This document shows, piece after piece, positions 8,073 to 15,543 of a stretch of 38,936 nucleotides of DNA. Numbering within the stretch: position 1 is the first letter of the stretch; the number at the start of each line of letters is the position of its first letter. The notes beneath the pieces were generated by a model. The model was not told the DNA's origin and did no database searches. It was given only the letters and a program-made list of their open reading frames with translations. Made by a program: the position numbers and the translations under genes. The stretch is from DASQGA01 sp035535315 (GTDB lineage Bacteria > Actinomycetota > Thermoleophilia > Gaiellales > Gaiellaceae): the NCBI GenBank assembly GCA_035535315.1, contig DATLQD010000073.1, positions 1 through 38,936 of the forward strand. Reading direction: 5' to 3'.

Positions 8073-9541
8073 AGGCCGAATGGATTGACCGGTTTGGAGC
8101 TCGTGGAGACGACGACGCTCTTCGTCTCGAGATACATGTCGAGCGCCTCGATCCCGAGCTCCCGGCCGAAGCCCGACTGCTTGTAGCCCCCGAACGGAAT
8201 CCCGGGGAACGCCGAATACGGGGCATTGATGCCAACTGTCCCGGACTTGATCTGGCGCGCGAGTCGATGTCCGCGGCCGGGGTCGCCGGTCCAGACGGTT
8301 GCCACCAGGCCGTACTTGATGTCGTTCGCGATCCGGACGGCATCCTTCTCGTCCTCGAATGGGATCATCGAGACGACCGGGCCGAAGATTTCTTCCTGGG
8401 CCACGAGCATGCGGTTGTCGACTTTCGCGAGCACCGTGGGCGGGTAGAAGGTTCCCTTCCCATCCGGGAGCTCGCCACCGGTCACGATCTCGACCCCCTC
8501 GTCGCGCCCCTGCTCCACGAGGCTGTGCACCTTCTGGCGATGCGCCTCTGAGATGAGAGCTCCCATCTGTGTCTCGGCGTCAAGCGGATCGCCGACCTTG
8601 AGCTTGCCCGCCGTCTCGGTGAAGCGCGAGACGAACTCGTCGTAGATCGACTTCTCGACGAGCATCCGGGAGCGGGCGTCGCAACTCTGACCGGCCGAGT
8701 AATAGATGGCGTACACCGACGATGGGACTGCGTCGTCGAGGTTTGCATCCGCGAAAACGAGGCTCGGGCTTTTTCCGCCGAGCTCGAGCGAAAGGCGCTT
8801 GATGGGCTCGGCGCAGAGCTGCATGATCTCGCTCCCGGTCCGGGTCGAGCCGGTGAATGCGACCTTGTCGACCCCCGGGTGCGAGACAAGGTAGGCGCCG
8901 GTCGTCGGGCCGTCGCCGGGGACGACGTTGACGACCCCGGCAGGGATGCCTACTTCGACCGCAAGCTCGGCCAGGCGTAGCGCAGTCAGCGGTGTCGCAG
9001 GGTCAGGTTTCAGAACGACAGTGCACCCGGCAGCCAGCGCCGGCGAGAGCTTCCATGCGGCCAGCATGATCGGGTAGTTCCAGGGAACGATCTGGGCACA
9101 GACGCCCACGGGCTCGCGGAGCGTGTACGAGAGGACGGAACCGCCGATCGGCATGGAACGGCCGGCGATCGACCCGATCGCGGAAGCGAAGTAGCGGAAG
9201 TTCTCGACCGCGGTCGCGACCTCGCCCTTGACGGACGACACTGCCTTGCCGACGTTTCGCGCCTCGAGCTCCACGAGCTCCTTCCGGTTCGCTTGGACGG
9301 CGTCGGCGAGCGCGTGCAGGAGCCGCGAGCGTTCCGTCGGTGGCGTCTTCCCCCAGGGCCCGTCGAGTGCCGCGCGAGCAGCCGAGACAGCGCTGTCCAC
9401 GTCCTCAGGGCCGGCAATCGCGGCCCGGGCTAGCGGCTCCCCGGTGGCAGGCTCGCGGAGCTCGCGAATCTCCCCCGAAGCAGGCTCGACGGGTTCACCG
9501 TCGATGAAAAGTCCGTACTCCCGCTCGGTCGCGACCGCCAT
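8069..9541 (-). CDS. NAD(P)-dependent aldehyde dehydrogenase
   Basis: A 490-residue ALDH-superfamily enzyme, full length, oxidising an aldehyde to the acid. Visible are 'VPWNYPIMLAAWKLSPALAA' (cofactor-binding), 'KPDPATPLTAL', the Rossmann loop 'FTGSTRTGSEIM', the general-base glutamate in 'LELGGKSP' and the catalytic cysteine in 'SAGQSCDAR'. 'EEIFGPVVSM' and the C-terminal 'GFGRELGIEALDMYLETKSV' resemble betaine aldehyde or gamma-aminobutyraldehyde dehydrogenases, but the substrate cannot be fixed. ATG 9541 is chosen because TATCGT at 9549-9554 would be its -10 box, 7 bases upstream; the in-frame GTG 9550 overlaps that box. It convergently overlaps the permease gene. Confidence 0.92.
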   Translation of the reverse strand: MAVATEREYGLFIDGEPVEPASGEIRELREPATGEPLARAAIAGPEDVDSAVSAARAALDGPWGKTPPTERSRLLHALADAVQANRKELVELEARNVGKAVSSVKGEVATAVENFRYFASAIGSIAGRSMPIGGSVLSYTLREPVGVCAQIVPWNYPIMLAAWKLSPALAAGCTVVLKPDPATPLTALRLAELAVEVGIPAGVVNVVPGDGPTTGAYLVSHPGVDKVAFTGSTRTGSEIMQLCAEPIKRLSLELGGKSPSLVFADANLDDAVPSSVYAIYYSAGQSCDARSRMLVEKSIYDEFVSRFTETAGKLKVGDPLDAETQMGALISEAHRQKVHSLVEQGRDEGVEIVTGGELPDGKGTFYPPTVLAKVDNRMLVAQEEIFGPVVSMIPFEDEKDAVRIANDIKYGLVATVWTGDPGRGHRLARQIKSGTVGINAPYSAFPGIPFGGYKQSGFGRELGIEALDMYLETKSVVVSTSSKPVNPFGL

Positions 9542-9775
9542 CGATCGCACGATACCGATTGACGCGCGTCTGATTGTGGGGGCCCCATCGGCCCCCTCCT
9601 TGGGGCCAACTCTAGCCCCTAGATGCGCGCGTGTGGGTGACGTCTTCGGGCCGATTCTCCGCGCGACTCGATCGACACGCTCCTGCCCCGGTTCGATGCC
9701 CGCCTAATGCGGGAGGCACCGCTCCCAGCGACTTGACCTCCCCGTTGGCCCAAGCTCCCCGCGGACCCGCGCGGG
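9542..9775. other. Intergenic region between thiolase and aldehyde dehydrogenase
   Basis: 234 bases with no convincing gene. It holds: TATCGT (9549-9554, minus strand), the likely -10 box of the aldehyde dehydrogenase; a perfect 7-base stem, 5-base loop hairpin at 9578-9596 (GGGGGCC/GGCCCCC); an AAGGAG on the minus strand (9601-9596) followed by an out-of-frame ATG; and a 14-base palindrome at 9764-9777 (GACCCGCGCGGGTC) that overlaps the thiolase stop codon and may help end thiolase transcription. Confidence 0.5.
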
Positions 9776-10963
9776 TCAGCCGCAGTCCGCTTCGGTCCGC
9801 TCGAAGACCGCCGCCTGGCCCTGGCCGATCCCGACGCAGAGCGTCGCGAGCCCGTAGCGACCACCTCTCCGGCCGAGCTCGTGAAGGAGCGTGACGACCA
9901 GGCGAGCGCCGCTCATCCCGAGAGGATGACCGACTGCGATCGCGCCACCATTGACATTCACCCGCCCTGGGTCCAGCCCGAGCTCTCGGATCACGTGGAG
10001 GCTCTGCGACGCGAACGCCTCGTTCAGCTCGACGAGGTCGAGGTCCGCGATTTCGATCCCGGCCCGCGCGAGAGCCTTCCGCACCGCGGGAATCGGGCCG
10101 ATCCCCATGACGCGCGGGTCGACGCCCGCGACGGCGCTCGCGACGAAGCGGCCGAGTGGCTCGAGACCGAGCTCGCGAGCCTTCTCCTGACTGGCGACGA
10201 CAAGGGCCGCCGCACCGTCGTTCAACCCGCTCGAGTTCCCTGCCGTCACGGTCCCGCCCTCCCGGAAGGCAGGCTTGAGCGAGGAGAGCTTCTCGAGCGT
10301 GGTGTCTGCCCGTGGATGCTCGTCGGCGTCGATCCCATCGACGGACACGAGCTCGTCCCGAAAACGGCCTGCCTCGGCGGCGGCGGCATGTCGCCGCTGG
10401 CTCTCGAGGGCGAATGCATCCTGATCCTCCCGGGAGACCGACCAGCGCTCCGCGACGTTCTCCCCGGTCTCGCCCATCGACTCGAGAGGAAACTTCTCCT
10501 CGAGCCGTGGGTTCGGGAAGCGCCAGCCGAGCGTCGTATCCCAGACGGTCCGGTCTCCTCGCTCGTAGGCGCGGTCCGGCTTCGCCATCACAAGTGGGGC
10601 CCTGGTCATCGACTCCACACCCCCCGCCACGAACAGCTCGCCTTCTCCTGCACGAATGGCGTGGCACGCGGAGACGACGGCCGAAAGACCCGAGGCGCAG
10701 AGTCGGTTCACGGTCACCCCCGCGACCGTCTCTGGAAGCCCGGCGAGGAGCGCGGCCATCCGTGCGACGTTGCGATTGTCCTCGCCGGCCTGGTTCGCAC
10801 AGCCGAAGTACACGTCCTCGATCTCCCCCGCTTCGACCCCCGCCCGCTCGACGGCCGCCGCGATCGCGAGTGCCGCCAGGTCGTCGGGACGGTGCTCGGA
10901 AAGTGCGCCGCCGTAGCGTCCAACTGGGGTGCGGACGCCCGCAAGGATCACTGCCTCGGCCAC
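9776..10963 (-). CDS. Thiolase (acetyl-CoA acyltransferase, PcaF/PaaJ-like)
   Basis: A 395-residue thiolase that joins or cleaves acyl-CoA with CoA. The nucleophilic cysteine is C89 in 'VNRLCASGL'; 'GGVESMTRAPLVM' and 'DTTLGWRFPNP' resemble the beta-ketoadipyl-CoA thiolase branch; the active-site histidine is in 'NGGAIAVGHPLGMSGAR' and the second cysteine in 'LCVGIGQGQA'. Start GTG 10963 has TAGACT (10975-10970) ending 6 bases upstream and no Shine-Dalgarno site. It lies alone between mqnD and the aldehyde dehydrogenase on the same strand, with its own promoter. Fatty-acid or aromatic-acid breakdown are both plausible roles. Confidence 0.92.
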   Translation of the reverse strand: MAEAVILAGVRTPVGRYGGALSEHRPDDLAALAIAAAVERAGVEAGEIEDVYFGCANQAGEDNRNVARMAALLAGLPETVAGVTVNRLCASGLSAVVSACHAIRAGEGELFVAGGVESMTRAPLVMAKPDRAYERGDRTVWDTTLGWRFPNPRLEEKFPLESMGETGENVAERWSVSREDQDAFALESQRRHAAAAEAGRFRDELVSVDGIDADEHPRADTTLEKLSSLKPAFREGGTVTAGNSSGLNDGAAALVVASQEKARELGLEPLGRFVASAVAGVDPRVMGIGPIPAVRKALARAGIEIADLDLVELNEAFASQSLHVIRELGLDPGRVNVNGGAIAVGHPLGMSGARLVVTLLHELGRRGGRYGLATLCVGIGQGQAAVFERTEADCG

Positions 10964-10969
10964 GAGGCC

Positions 10970-10975
10970 AGTCTA
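10970..10975 (-). promoter_or_regulatory. -10 box of the thiolase gene (leaderless)
   Basis: TAGACT read on the minus strand ends 6 bases before GTG 10963. A TTGAAA (10101-10096 plus 900, i.e. 11001-10996) lies 20 bases upstream, rather far for a -35 box. Confidence 0.5.
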
Positions 10976-11032
10976 CTTTCGGGCTACGAGGCTGCTTTCA
11001 AATTCGCCCCCGGCAGGCTCTCAGATTGGCCT

Positions 11033-11863
11033 CTACGTGGCGAACTCGACTCGAACAGGCTCATCGAAGGCGCCGGCTCGTTCGCCGCGCTCGAGAAGCT
11101 CGCGGACCGCCTGCCGTCCCTCTTCGCCGTAGTCCTGCGTCAGCTCGTTCACATACATCCCAACGAAGCGGTCTGCGAGGCTCGGGTCCAGGTCCCGCCC
11201 GTACTGCATCGCGTAAGCAAGAGCTTCCGTGCGGCTCGAAAGCCCCGCCTCGATCGACTCGGCCAGCACTTCGCAGAGCTCGTGCAGGATCTCCGGGCCG
11301 AGGTCCCGGCGGGCCACACTGATCCCGAGTGGCAAAGGAAGGCCTGTCTCGAGCAGCCACCACTCGCCGAGGTCGACGATGCGATGAAACCCCTGGCGCT
11401 CGTACGTGAGCTGGCCCTCGTGGATGAGGAGCCCTGCCTCCGAGCCCCCGGAGCGGACCTGCTCCATGACCTGATCGGACGCAACCTCGCGATGGCGAAA
11501 GTCGCCGCCGAGGAAGAGGCGCAGAACGAGATACGCCGTCGTCATCCGCCCGGGGACGGCGATCTCAACGTCGCGAAGGTCTTCCGGGCTGCAGGGCTCG
11601 CGTGTGATGACCACCGGCCCATACCCGGAGCCCATGCTGGCACCGTGCGGAAGAATGATGTAGCGGTTCTGCACGAAGGGATAGGTGTGTAGCGAGATCA
11701 CGCTCACCTCGAGCCGCCCTTCAAGCGCCCATTCGTTGAGCGTCTGGGTGTCCTGGAGGACGTGCTCGAACTCGAATAAACGTTGACCGACCACGCCGCA
11801 AGCGAGGCCCCAGAACATGAATGCATCTTCCGGATTAGGGCTGTGACCGAGCCGAATCAGCAC
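11033..11863 (-). CDS. mqnD: 1,4-dihydroxy-6-naphthoate synthase (futalosine pathway)
   Basis: A 276-residue member of PF02621, which makes 1,4-dihydroxy-6-naphthoate from cyclic dehypoxanthinyl-futalosine in menaquinone synthesis. The N-terminal 'LGHSPNPEDAFMFWGL' is diagnostic for MqnD rather than MqnA; 'VSVISLHTYPFV', 'ASMGSGYGPVVITRE' and 'AGLLIHEGQLTYERQGF' (with the catalytic-region histidine) also fit. I choose GTG 11863, which has TACTCT 8 bases upstream; a TTG at 11881 would add six residues. Other mqn genes are not in the window. Menaquinone is a plausible electron acceptor for the complex I at the right end, which is inference. Confidence 0.92.
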   Translation of the reverse strand: MLIRLGHSPNPEDAFMFWGLACGVVGQRLFEFEHVLQDTQTLNEWALEGRLEVSVISLHTYPFVQNRYIILPHGASMGSGYGPVVITREPCSPEDLRDVEIAVPGRMTTAYLVLRLFLGGDFRHREVASDQVMEQVRSGGSEAGLLIHEGQLTYERQGFHRIVDLGEWWLLETGLPLPLGISVARRDLGPEILHELCEVLAESIEAGLSSRTEALAYAMQYGRDLDPSLADRFVGMYVNELTQDYGEEGRQAVRELLERGERAGAFDEPVRVEFAT

Positions 11864-11871
11864 GGCGGCCG

Positions 11872-11877
11872 AGAGTA
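11872..11877 (-). promoter_or_regulatory. -10 box of mqnD
   Basis: TACTCT on the minus strand ends 8 bases before GTG 11863. It supports the shorter start and a leaderless or near-leaderless mRNA. Confidence 0.4.
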
Positions 11878-11917
11878 GCAATGCCTCCCGAGCCGCGCCG
11901 TAGGGAGCGGCGACTCA

Positions 11918-11923
11918 TAGACT
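11918..11923 (+). promoter_or_regulatory. -10 box of the DtxR-family gene (leaderless)
   Basis: TAGACT ends 7 bases before GTG 11931 and no Shine-Dalgarno site is present. Confidence 0.5.
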
Positions 11924-11930
11924 TTGAGAC

Positions 11931-12590
11931 GTGTCTAAACCTGTGCTCAGCGAGGCGATCCAGGATTACCTGAAGGAGATCTACAAGCTCCAGGCGGCGG
12001 GCGAGCCTGCGACCACGTCGGCGATCGCACGTCGCATGGGGGTCGCGCCGTCGTCCGTGACCTCGATGCTGAAGAAGCTCGCCGCCCTCGGGCTGGCCGA
12101 GCACGCTCCCTACCAGGGGGTCGAGCTCACAGACGCTGGCGGGAAGATCGCCCTCGAGGTGATCAGACACCACCGTCTCCTGGAGCAGTACCTGGCACAA
12201 ACCCTGGGCCTAGGGATCGACGCCGTGCACGCCGAGGCTGACCGGCTCGAGCACGTCATCTCGGAGGAGCTCGAGGCGCGGATCGATCAGGCGCTCGGGT
12301 ATCCCACCCACGACCCCCACGGAGATCCTATTCCCGACGCCGCGCTGAACGTCGAGCGCCCGGAGCTCCGGTCACTCGACGCGCTCGAGCCGGGCGAAGC
12401 CGCGACAGTCAAGCGGATTCCCGACGGGGACGCGGGGCTCCTTCGCTATCTAGCCGAGCTCGACCTGCTGCCAGGATGCCTCGTGACCGTGCGAAGCGCA
12501 GCGCCTTTCGGCGGCCCGGTCACGATCGACGTCGCTGGGAGCGAGCACGCCATCTCCCGCGAGCTCGCGGGCCAGATCGGCGTCGCATAA
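11931..12590 (+). CDS. DtxR/IdeR/MntR-family metal-dependent regulator
   Basis: A 219-residue three-domain metalloregulator. Residues 1-65 form the winged helix-turn-helix ('SEAIQDYLKEIYKL', 'TTSAIARRMGVAPSSVTSMLKKLA', 'GVELTDAGGKIALEVIRHHRLLE'); 65-140 are the metal-binding and dimerisation domain ('AEADRLEHVISEELEARIDQ', 'YPTHDPHGDPIP'); about 145-215 form the FeoA/SH3-like domain ('LRSLDALEPGEAATVKRI'). Full length, so likely Fe2+ or Mn2+ dependent like IdeR. Start GTG 11931 is supported by a -10 box 7 bases upstream. No metal transporter is adjacent, so its targets lie elsewhere. Convergent with the small unknown gene at 12609. Confidence 0.93.
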   Translation: MSKPVLSEAIQDYLKEIYKLQAAGEPATTSAIARRMGVAPSSVTSMLKKLAALGLAEHAPYQGVELTDAGGKIALEVIRHHRLLEQYLAQTLGLGIDAVHAEADRLEHVISEELEARIDQALGYPTHDPHGDPIPDAALNVERPELRSLDALEPGEAATVKRIPDGDAGLLRYLAELDLLPGCLVTVRSAAPFGGPVTIDVAGSEHAISRELAGQIGVA

Positions 12591-12600
12591 CCCTCTACTG

Positions 12601-12617
12601 CTCCACTCCTAGTGGAG
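12601..12617. terminator. Hairpin between convergent genes
   Basis: CTCCACT/AGTGGAG, a perfect 7-base stem with a 3-base loop, lies 11 bases past the stop of the DtxR gene and overlaps the stop of the opposite gene. No T-run follows on either strand, so it is only a possible bidirectional terminator. Confidence 0.4.
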
Positions 12618-12959
12618 AGGGTGGCCGAAGAACCAGCGTTCGAGCGGCTTCAGCAGCTCGTCCTCGACGAACGGTTCGACGTCCTCGTTCAACCCGTCAC
12701 CCGACGACACTCTCAGGTCATCCGAGAGTGCGTTGTTCGCGGCCTCGAGCGCGTCCCCCATCTCATAGCCCTCGAACACGAAGTCCTCGTTCCCAGGTGC
12801 GACAACCGGGCGGGACTTGGGGTCAATCGCCCGGCCGACCGACCAAATCGCGCCGGGCCTGCGCTCGATCCAGATGACGATCTCCTCCCGAACGCCGTCC
12901 TCGCCCACCCCGTGCAGCACTCGCTGCGCGAACCGCATCGCTTCCGGATCTCGCTCCAC
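12609..12959 (-). CDS. Small hypothetical protein
   Basis: A 116-residue protein I do not recognise. It contains 'FAQRVLHGVGEDGVREEIVIWIERRPGAIWSVG' followed by 'FEGYEMGDALEAANNALSDDL' and ends 'EDELLKPLERWFFGHPLH'. It is acidic, soluble, without signal peptide or membrane segment. Start GTG 12959 is chosen over the in-frame TTG 12974 because TATCCT ends 6 bases upstream of it. It is divergent from the small gene at 12982 and shares a promoter region with it, hinting at co-expression. Regular codon use and the precise promoter make it likely real. Confidence 0.68.
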   Translation of the reverse strand: MERDPEAMRFAQRVLHGVGEDGVREEIVIWIERRPGAIWSVGRAIDPKSRPVVAPGNEDFVFEGYEMGDALEAANNALSDDLRVSSGDGLNEDVEPFVEDELLKPLERWFFGHPLH

Positions 12960-12981
12960 GGCCCCAGGATACAATCGAGGC
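12960..12981. promoter_or_regulatory. Bidirectional leaderless promoter between two small unknown genes
   Basis: Minus strand TATCCT (12971-12966) ends 6 bases before GTG 12959; plus strand TACAAT (12970-12975) ends 6 bases before GTG 12982. The two boxes share TA at 12970-12971, the same layout as at 466-487. Confidence 0.6.
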
Positions 12982-13242
12982 GTGGGGTTTCTTCAGCGCC
13001 TGTTCAAAGGAGAGGAGAAGGAAACCTCCGACGCTCCGCGCGGAAGCTCGAAGGAGGAGGCGCTCGCCGCGTACATCATTCGCGAGCACCGGCTCGGCCG
13101 CTCGATCGACGAGATCCTGGAGGACCCGTACCTGAAGAACCGCGCGAGCGAGGAGCAGCGCCGTCGTCTGCTCGAACGTCCCGAGGTGATCCACGCAATC
13201 GGCGAGCACACCGCGGCCGTGGCCCGCGAGCGCATTACCTAG
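12982..13242 (+). CDS. Small hypothetical protein
   Basis: An 86-residue charged, helical protein starting 'MGFLQRLFKGEEKE'. The core 'SKEEALAAYIIREHRLGRSIDEILEDPYL' followed by 'RRRLLERPEVIHAIGEH' looks like a small all-alpha domain; no family recognised. A longer frame exists upstream, but the TACAAT box 6 bases before GTG 12982 and loss of sensible coding upstream fix the start. It ends 2 bases before the stop of the convergent ornithine cyclodeaminase-like gene. Confidence 0.7.
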   Translation: MGFLQRLFKGEEKETSDAPRGSSKEEALAAYIIREHRLGRSIDEILEDPYLKNRASEEQRRRLLERPEVIHAIGEHTAAVARERIT

Positions 13243-13244
13243 CC

Positions 13245-14171
13245 CTACAACGAGGTACCGACGCCGCGCTCGGTCGCGCGGTCCAGGACCAGCCTGGCGA
13301 CCGCGAGATCCTCCGCCGCGATGCCAAGGCTCTTGAACAGAACGATGTCGTCCTGGCTCTGCCGCCCGGCGACCTCTCCCCCGACGACCTCGGCCAGCTC
13401 GTGCACCTCGAGCCAGTCGAGCACGCCGCGCTCTACCGGCTCCACCAGGTCGCCGGCCTCGACGAGCGCCTGCTCCTTCGAGTCGCAGCAGACGAACGTC
13501 GCGCGTTCCACGAGAGCGTTGTCGAGCTCGCGAGCTTCCAGCCGATTGGCACCGACCGCGCAGACGAGCGCTCCGGGACGAAGCCACTCGCCCCGGAGAA
13601 CCGGGTCCCTGGACGTGGTAACAGTAACGACGATGTCCTGTTCGGCTGCGTCGCGGTTGTACTCCGCGGCTTCGGCGCCCATGCGGGAGCAGAACTCCGA
13701 GAGCCGTTCCTCGTTCCGGCAGTAGGCGACGACGCGCTCGATCGGGAGCGCTGAGCGGATCGACTCCACCTGGCTCTCGGCCTGCCAGCCACAGCCGATG
13801 ATCCCGAGCGAAGCGGCCCCTTCCCGGGCGAGATGCCGCGCCGCGACCGCGCTCGCGGCTCCCGTTCGCCGCTGGCCCAACCTGTCGGCTTCGATGAGTG
13901 CGAGGAGCTCGGGGCGGTCGGCAGCGAACAGAGCCACCACGAACTTGGTGCCCTCTGCGAAGCTGACGTACGCCTTGAGGCCGGCGACCCCGAGCTCGAG
14001 GTCCGCGGCCGACATGACGTGCATGAGGCCGGACTCGAGCCCGAGCCGGTAGCGCGGGCGGTTCTCGACGACGCCACGCGCAATTCGCCCAAAGCAGGCC
14101 TCGACCGCCTCGACGGCGTCAGCTGCCGACAGAAGCTCGTCGACATCGGCCTCGCGCAGGTAGAGAGGCAT
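13245..14171 (-). CDS. Ornithine cyclodeaminase / mu-crystallin family enzyme
   Basis: A 308-residue NAD(P)-binding protein of the OCD/AlaDH family. It begins 'MPLYLREADVDELLS', has the substrate-contact 'RYRLGLESGLMHVMSA', the family motif 'RTGAASAVAARHLAR', the Rossmann loop 'LGIIGCGWQAESQ' and the C-terminal 'VLFKSLGIAAEDLA'. Members act as ornithine cyclodeaminase, alanine dehydrogenase, ketimine reductase or related; which one cannot be told. ATG 14171 is preferred over ATG 14192 because it has a GATTAT box 6 bases upstream and gives the usual N-terminus. Convergent with the small gene at 12982 and divergent from the Rieske gene. Confidence 0.9.
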   Translation of the reverse strand: MPLYLREADVDELLSAADAVEAVEACFGRIARGVVENRPRYRLGLESGLMHVMSAADLELGVAGLKAYVSFAEGTKFVVALFAADRPELLALIEADRLGQRRTGAASAVAARHLAREGAASLGIIGCGWQAESQVESIRSALPIERVVAYCRNEERLSEFCSRMGAEAAEYNRDAAEQDIVVTVTTSRDPVLRGEWLRPGALVCAVGANRLEARELDNALVERATFVCCDSKEQALVEAGDLVEPVERGVLDWLEVHELAEVVGGEVAGRQSQDDIVLFKSLGIAAEDLAVARLVLDRATERGVGTSL

Positions 14172-14176
14172 CGCTG

Positions 14177-14183
14177 GATAATC
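14177..14183. promoter_or_regulatory. Opposed -10 boxes, OCD-like gene and Rieske gene
   Basis: GATTAT on the minus strand (14183-14178) ends 6 bases before ATG 14171; GATAAT on the plus strand (14177-14182) points toward the Rieske gene, which would then have a leader of about 25 bases. Confidence 0.4.
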
Positions 14184-14215
14184 CAGGAACATGGAAGAAG
14201 CCGCGCAGGTCCGGA

Positions 14216-14533
14216 ATGGCGTCGTCGGCCGAACGCTGGCTTAGCGTGCCGGCCCACGTCCTCGGTGAGGACGGGCGCGCGGTGATCGCGACCACAGAAG
14301 GCGACGTGGCGCTGCTTCGCGTGGGAGGCGACCTCTATGCGGTCGATAACGCCTGCCCGCACGAGGGAAACCCTCTCGTCGAGGCCGACGTCCTGGGGCA
14401 GACCCTCGTTTGCATCTATCACGGGTGGCGCTTCGACCTGGAGACCGGCGCGTGCCTTGCCGGAGAGGAGCCGGTGCGCCGTTATCCCGTGGAGGCCCGC
14501 GGCGACCGGATCTGGATCGACCTCGGCGAATAG
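14216..14533 (+). CDS. Rieske [2Fe-2S] ferredoxin
   Basis: A 105-residue single-domain Rieske protein. The cluster ligands are C47 and H49 in 'NACPHEG' and C66 and H69 in 'VCIYHGWRF', with normal 17-residue spacing between boxes. The fold is that of NirD-like or dioxygenase-type soluble ferredoxins, which feed electrons to oxygenases or reductases. No oxygenase is adjacent, so its partner is unknown. ATG 14216 has only a weak AGG as ribosome-binding site. It ends 5 bases before the stop of the convergent BtuF-like gene. Confidence 0.93.
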   Translation: MASSAERWLSVPAHVLGEDGRAVIATTEGDVALLRVGGDLYAVDNACPHEGNPLVEADVLGQTLVCIYHGWRFDLETGACLAGEEPVRRYPVEARGDRIWIDLGE

Positions 14534-14538
14534 GGCTG

Positions 14539-15450
14539 CTAGAGGCGCACGCGGCTCCAGGGAATTCCGGGATCGCTGTAGGCGTCGGGGTGGAGCAGGT
14601 AGGCGAGGAGCTCGATACCGTCGGCGAGCCGCGGGCCGGGACGGGAAAAATACGCGTTACCGTCCACCGCGAACACCCTGCTGTCGCGCCGGGCCGCCGT
14701 ACCAAGGAGGTGCGCGCTCAGGTCGAGCGTGACGACCTCGCCGAGCGTTCGGTCGAGATCGAAGCCGCAGGGGGCCAGCACGACTACGTCGGGATCGAGT
14801 TCGGCGACATCGAGCCAGCGCATCCGGTGTGAAGGCTCACCGGACATCCCGGCGACGTCGACCCCGCCGGCGATCGCGACCATGTCGGGCACCCAGTGAC
14901 CGGCCGAATAAGGAGGCTCGATCCACTCGGAGATGAAGATCCGCGGCGCCCGCTCGATACCGAGGAGCGCTCCCTGAACCCGGTCCACACGTGCTCGCAT
15001 GCCGGCGACGAGCTCAGCGGCTGCCGCATCCGCACCGAGCCACGAGCCCAGGGAGACGATGCTGTCCAGTACGTCCTCGAGGGTCGATGGTGAATAGTCG
15101 ATGACGCCGGCGTCGATCTTGCTGAGTGCGATAGCGTCGTCGACTCCGCTGCGGGAGACGGCACACACCTCGCAAAGCTCCTGCGCAATGACGATGTCGG
15201 CCTCGACCTCCCGCCAGACATCCGCATCGATCGCGTAGAGAGGACGGCCGGACGCCGCCGCCTCCGAGACTGCGGCATCGATCTCGGGGCTCGAGAGATC
15301 CCCGGTCTGGACGAGCGATGCGGTGACGACGGGCCGCTCGCGGGCCTCGGGAGGCCAATCGCACTCGTGCGTGACGCCGACGACCTGGTCGCCGAGGCCG
15401 AGCGCAAAAAGGATCTCCGTAGTCGCTGGAACGAGCGAGCAGATCCGCAT
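14539..15450 (-). CDS. BtuF-like (cobalamin-type) binding protein without signal peptide
   Basis: A 303-residue protein of the periplasmic-binding family 2 (PF01497). 'MRICSLVPATTEILFALGLGDQVVGVTHECDWP' is the usual start of the mature domain; 'PSTLEDVLDSIVSLG', 'FISEWIEPPYSAGHWVPDM' and 'YFSRPGPRLADGIELL' fit the cobalamin-binding branch. Translation begins almost exactly at the mature domain: there is no signal peptide or lipobox, and TACCCT ends 6 bases before ATG 15450, so no upstream extension is likely. No ABC permease or ATPase is adjacent. A cytoplasmic role, for example corrinoid or metal binding, is possible. Confidence 0.87.
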   Translation of the reverse strand: MRICSLVPATTEILFALGLGDQVVGVTHECDWPPEARERPVVTASLVQTGDLSSPEIDAAVSEAAASGRPLYAIDADVWREVEADIVIAQELCEVCAVSRSGVDDAIALSKIDAGVIDYSPSTLEDVLDSIVSLGSWLGADAAAAELVAGMRARVDRVQGALLGIERAPRIFISEWIEPPYSAGHWVPDMVAIAGGVDVAGMSGEPSHRMRWLDVAELDPDVVVLAPCGFDLDRTLGEVVTLDLSAHLLGTAARRDSRVFAVDGNAYFSRPGPRLADGIELLAYLLHPDAYSDPGIPWSRVRL

Positions 15451-15456
15451 TGCCGC

Positions 15457-15462
15457 AGGGTA
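15457..15462 (-). promoter_or_regulatory. -10 box of the BtuF-like gene (leaderless)
   Basis: TACCCT on the minus strand ends 6 bases before ATG 15450; no Shine-Dalgarno site. Confidence 0.5.
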
Positions 15463-15488
15463 CCGGCGAGCTCGAGGTCGATTTCAAA

Positions 15489-15540
15489 CCCGGCCTCGAA
15501 CGTCATGCGCCGCCGGGAGGCGGCGCGGTTCGAGGCCGGG
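15489..15540 (-). terminator. Long inverted repeat just downstream of tRNA-Arg
   Basis: A perfect 13-base outer stem (CCCGGCCTCGAAC/GTTCGAGGCCGGG) encloses a perfect 8-base inner stem (GCGCCGCC/GGCGGCGC, loop GGGA). On the minus strand it starts 3 bases after the tRNA and is followed by TTTGAAAT, so it most likely ends tRNA transcription. Its size is unusual for a tRNA terminator. Confidence 0.65.
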
Positions 15541-15543
15541 AAA

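Noticed and set aside
9881..11692. A 603-codon forward open frame across the thiolase and mqnD genes
   Set aside because: The reverse strand encodes two clear enzymes here with promoters at their starts; the forward product has no family features.
12609..12974. Longer start (TTG 12974) for the small reverse-strand gene
   Set aside because: It would place the start upstream of the TATCCT box that fits GTG 12959, and the added residues ('MYPGA') are not informative.
14191..14244. A 17-codon frame starting ATG 14191 ahead of the Rieske gene
   Set aside because: Too short and out of frame with the Rieske gene; it could be the leader of that mRNA, but nothing supports a functional peptide.
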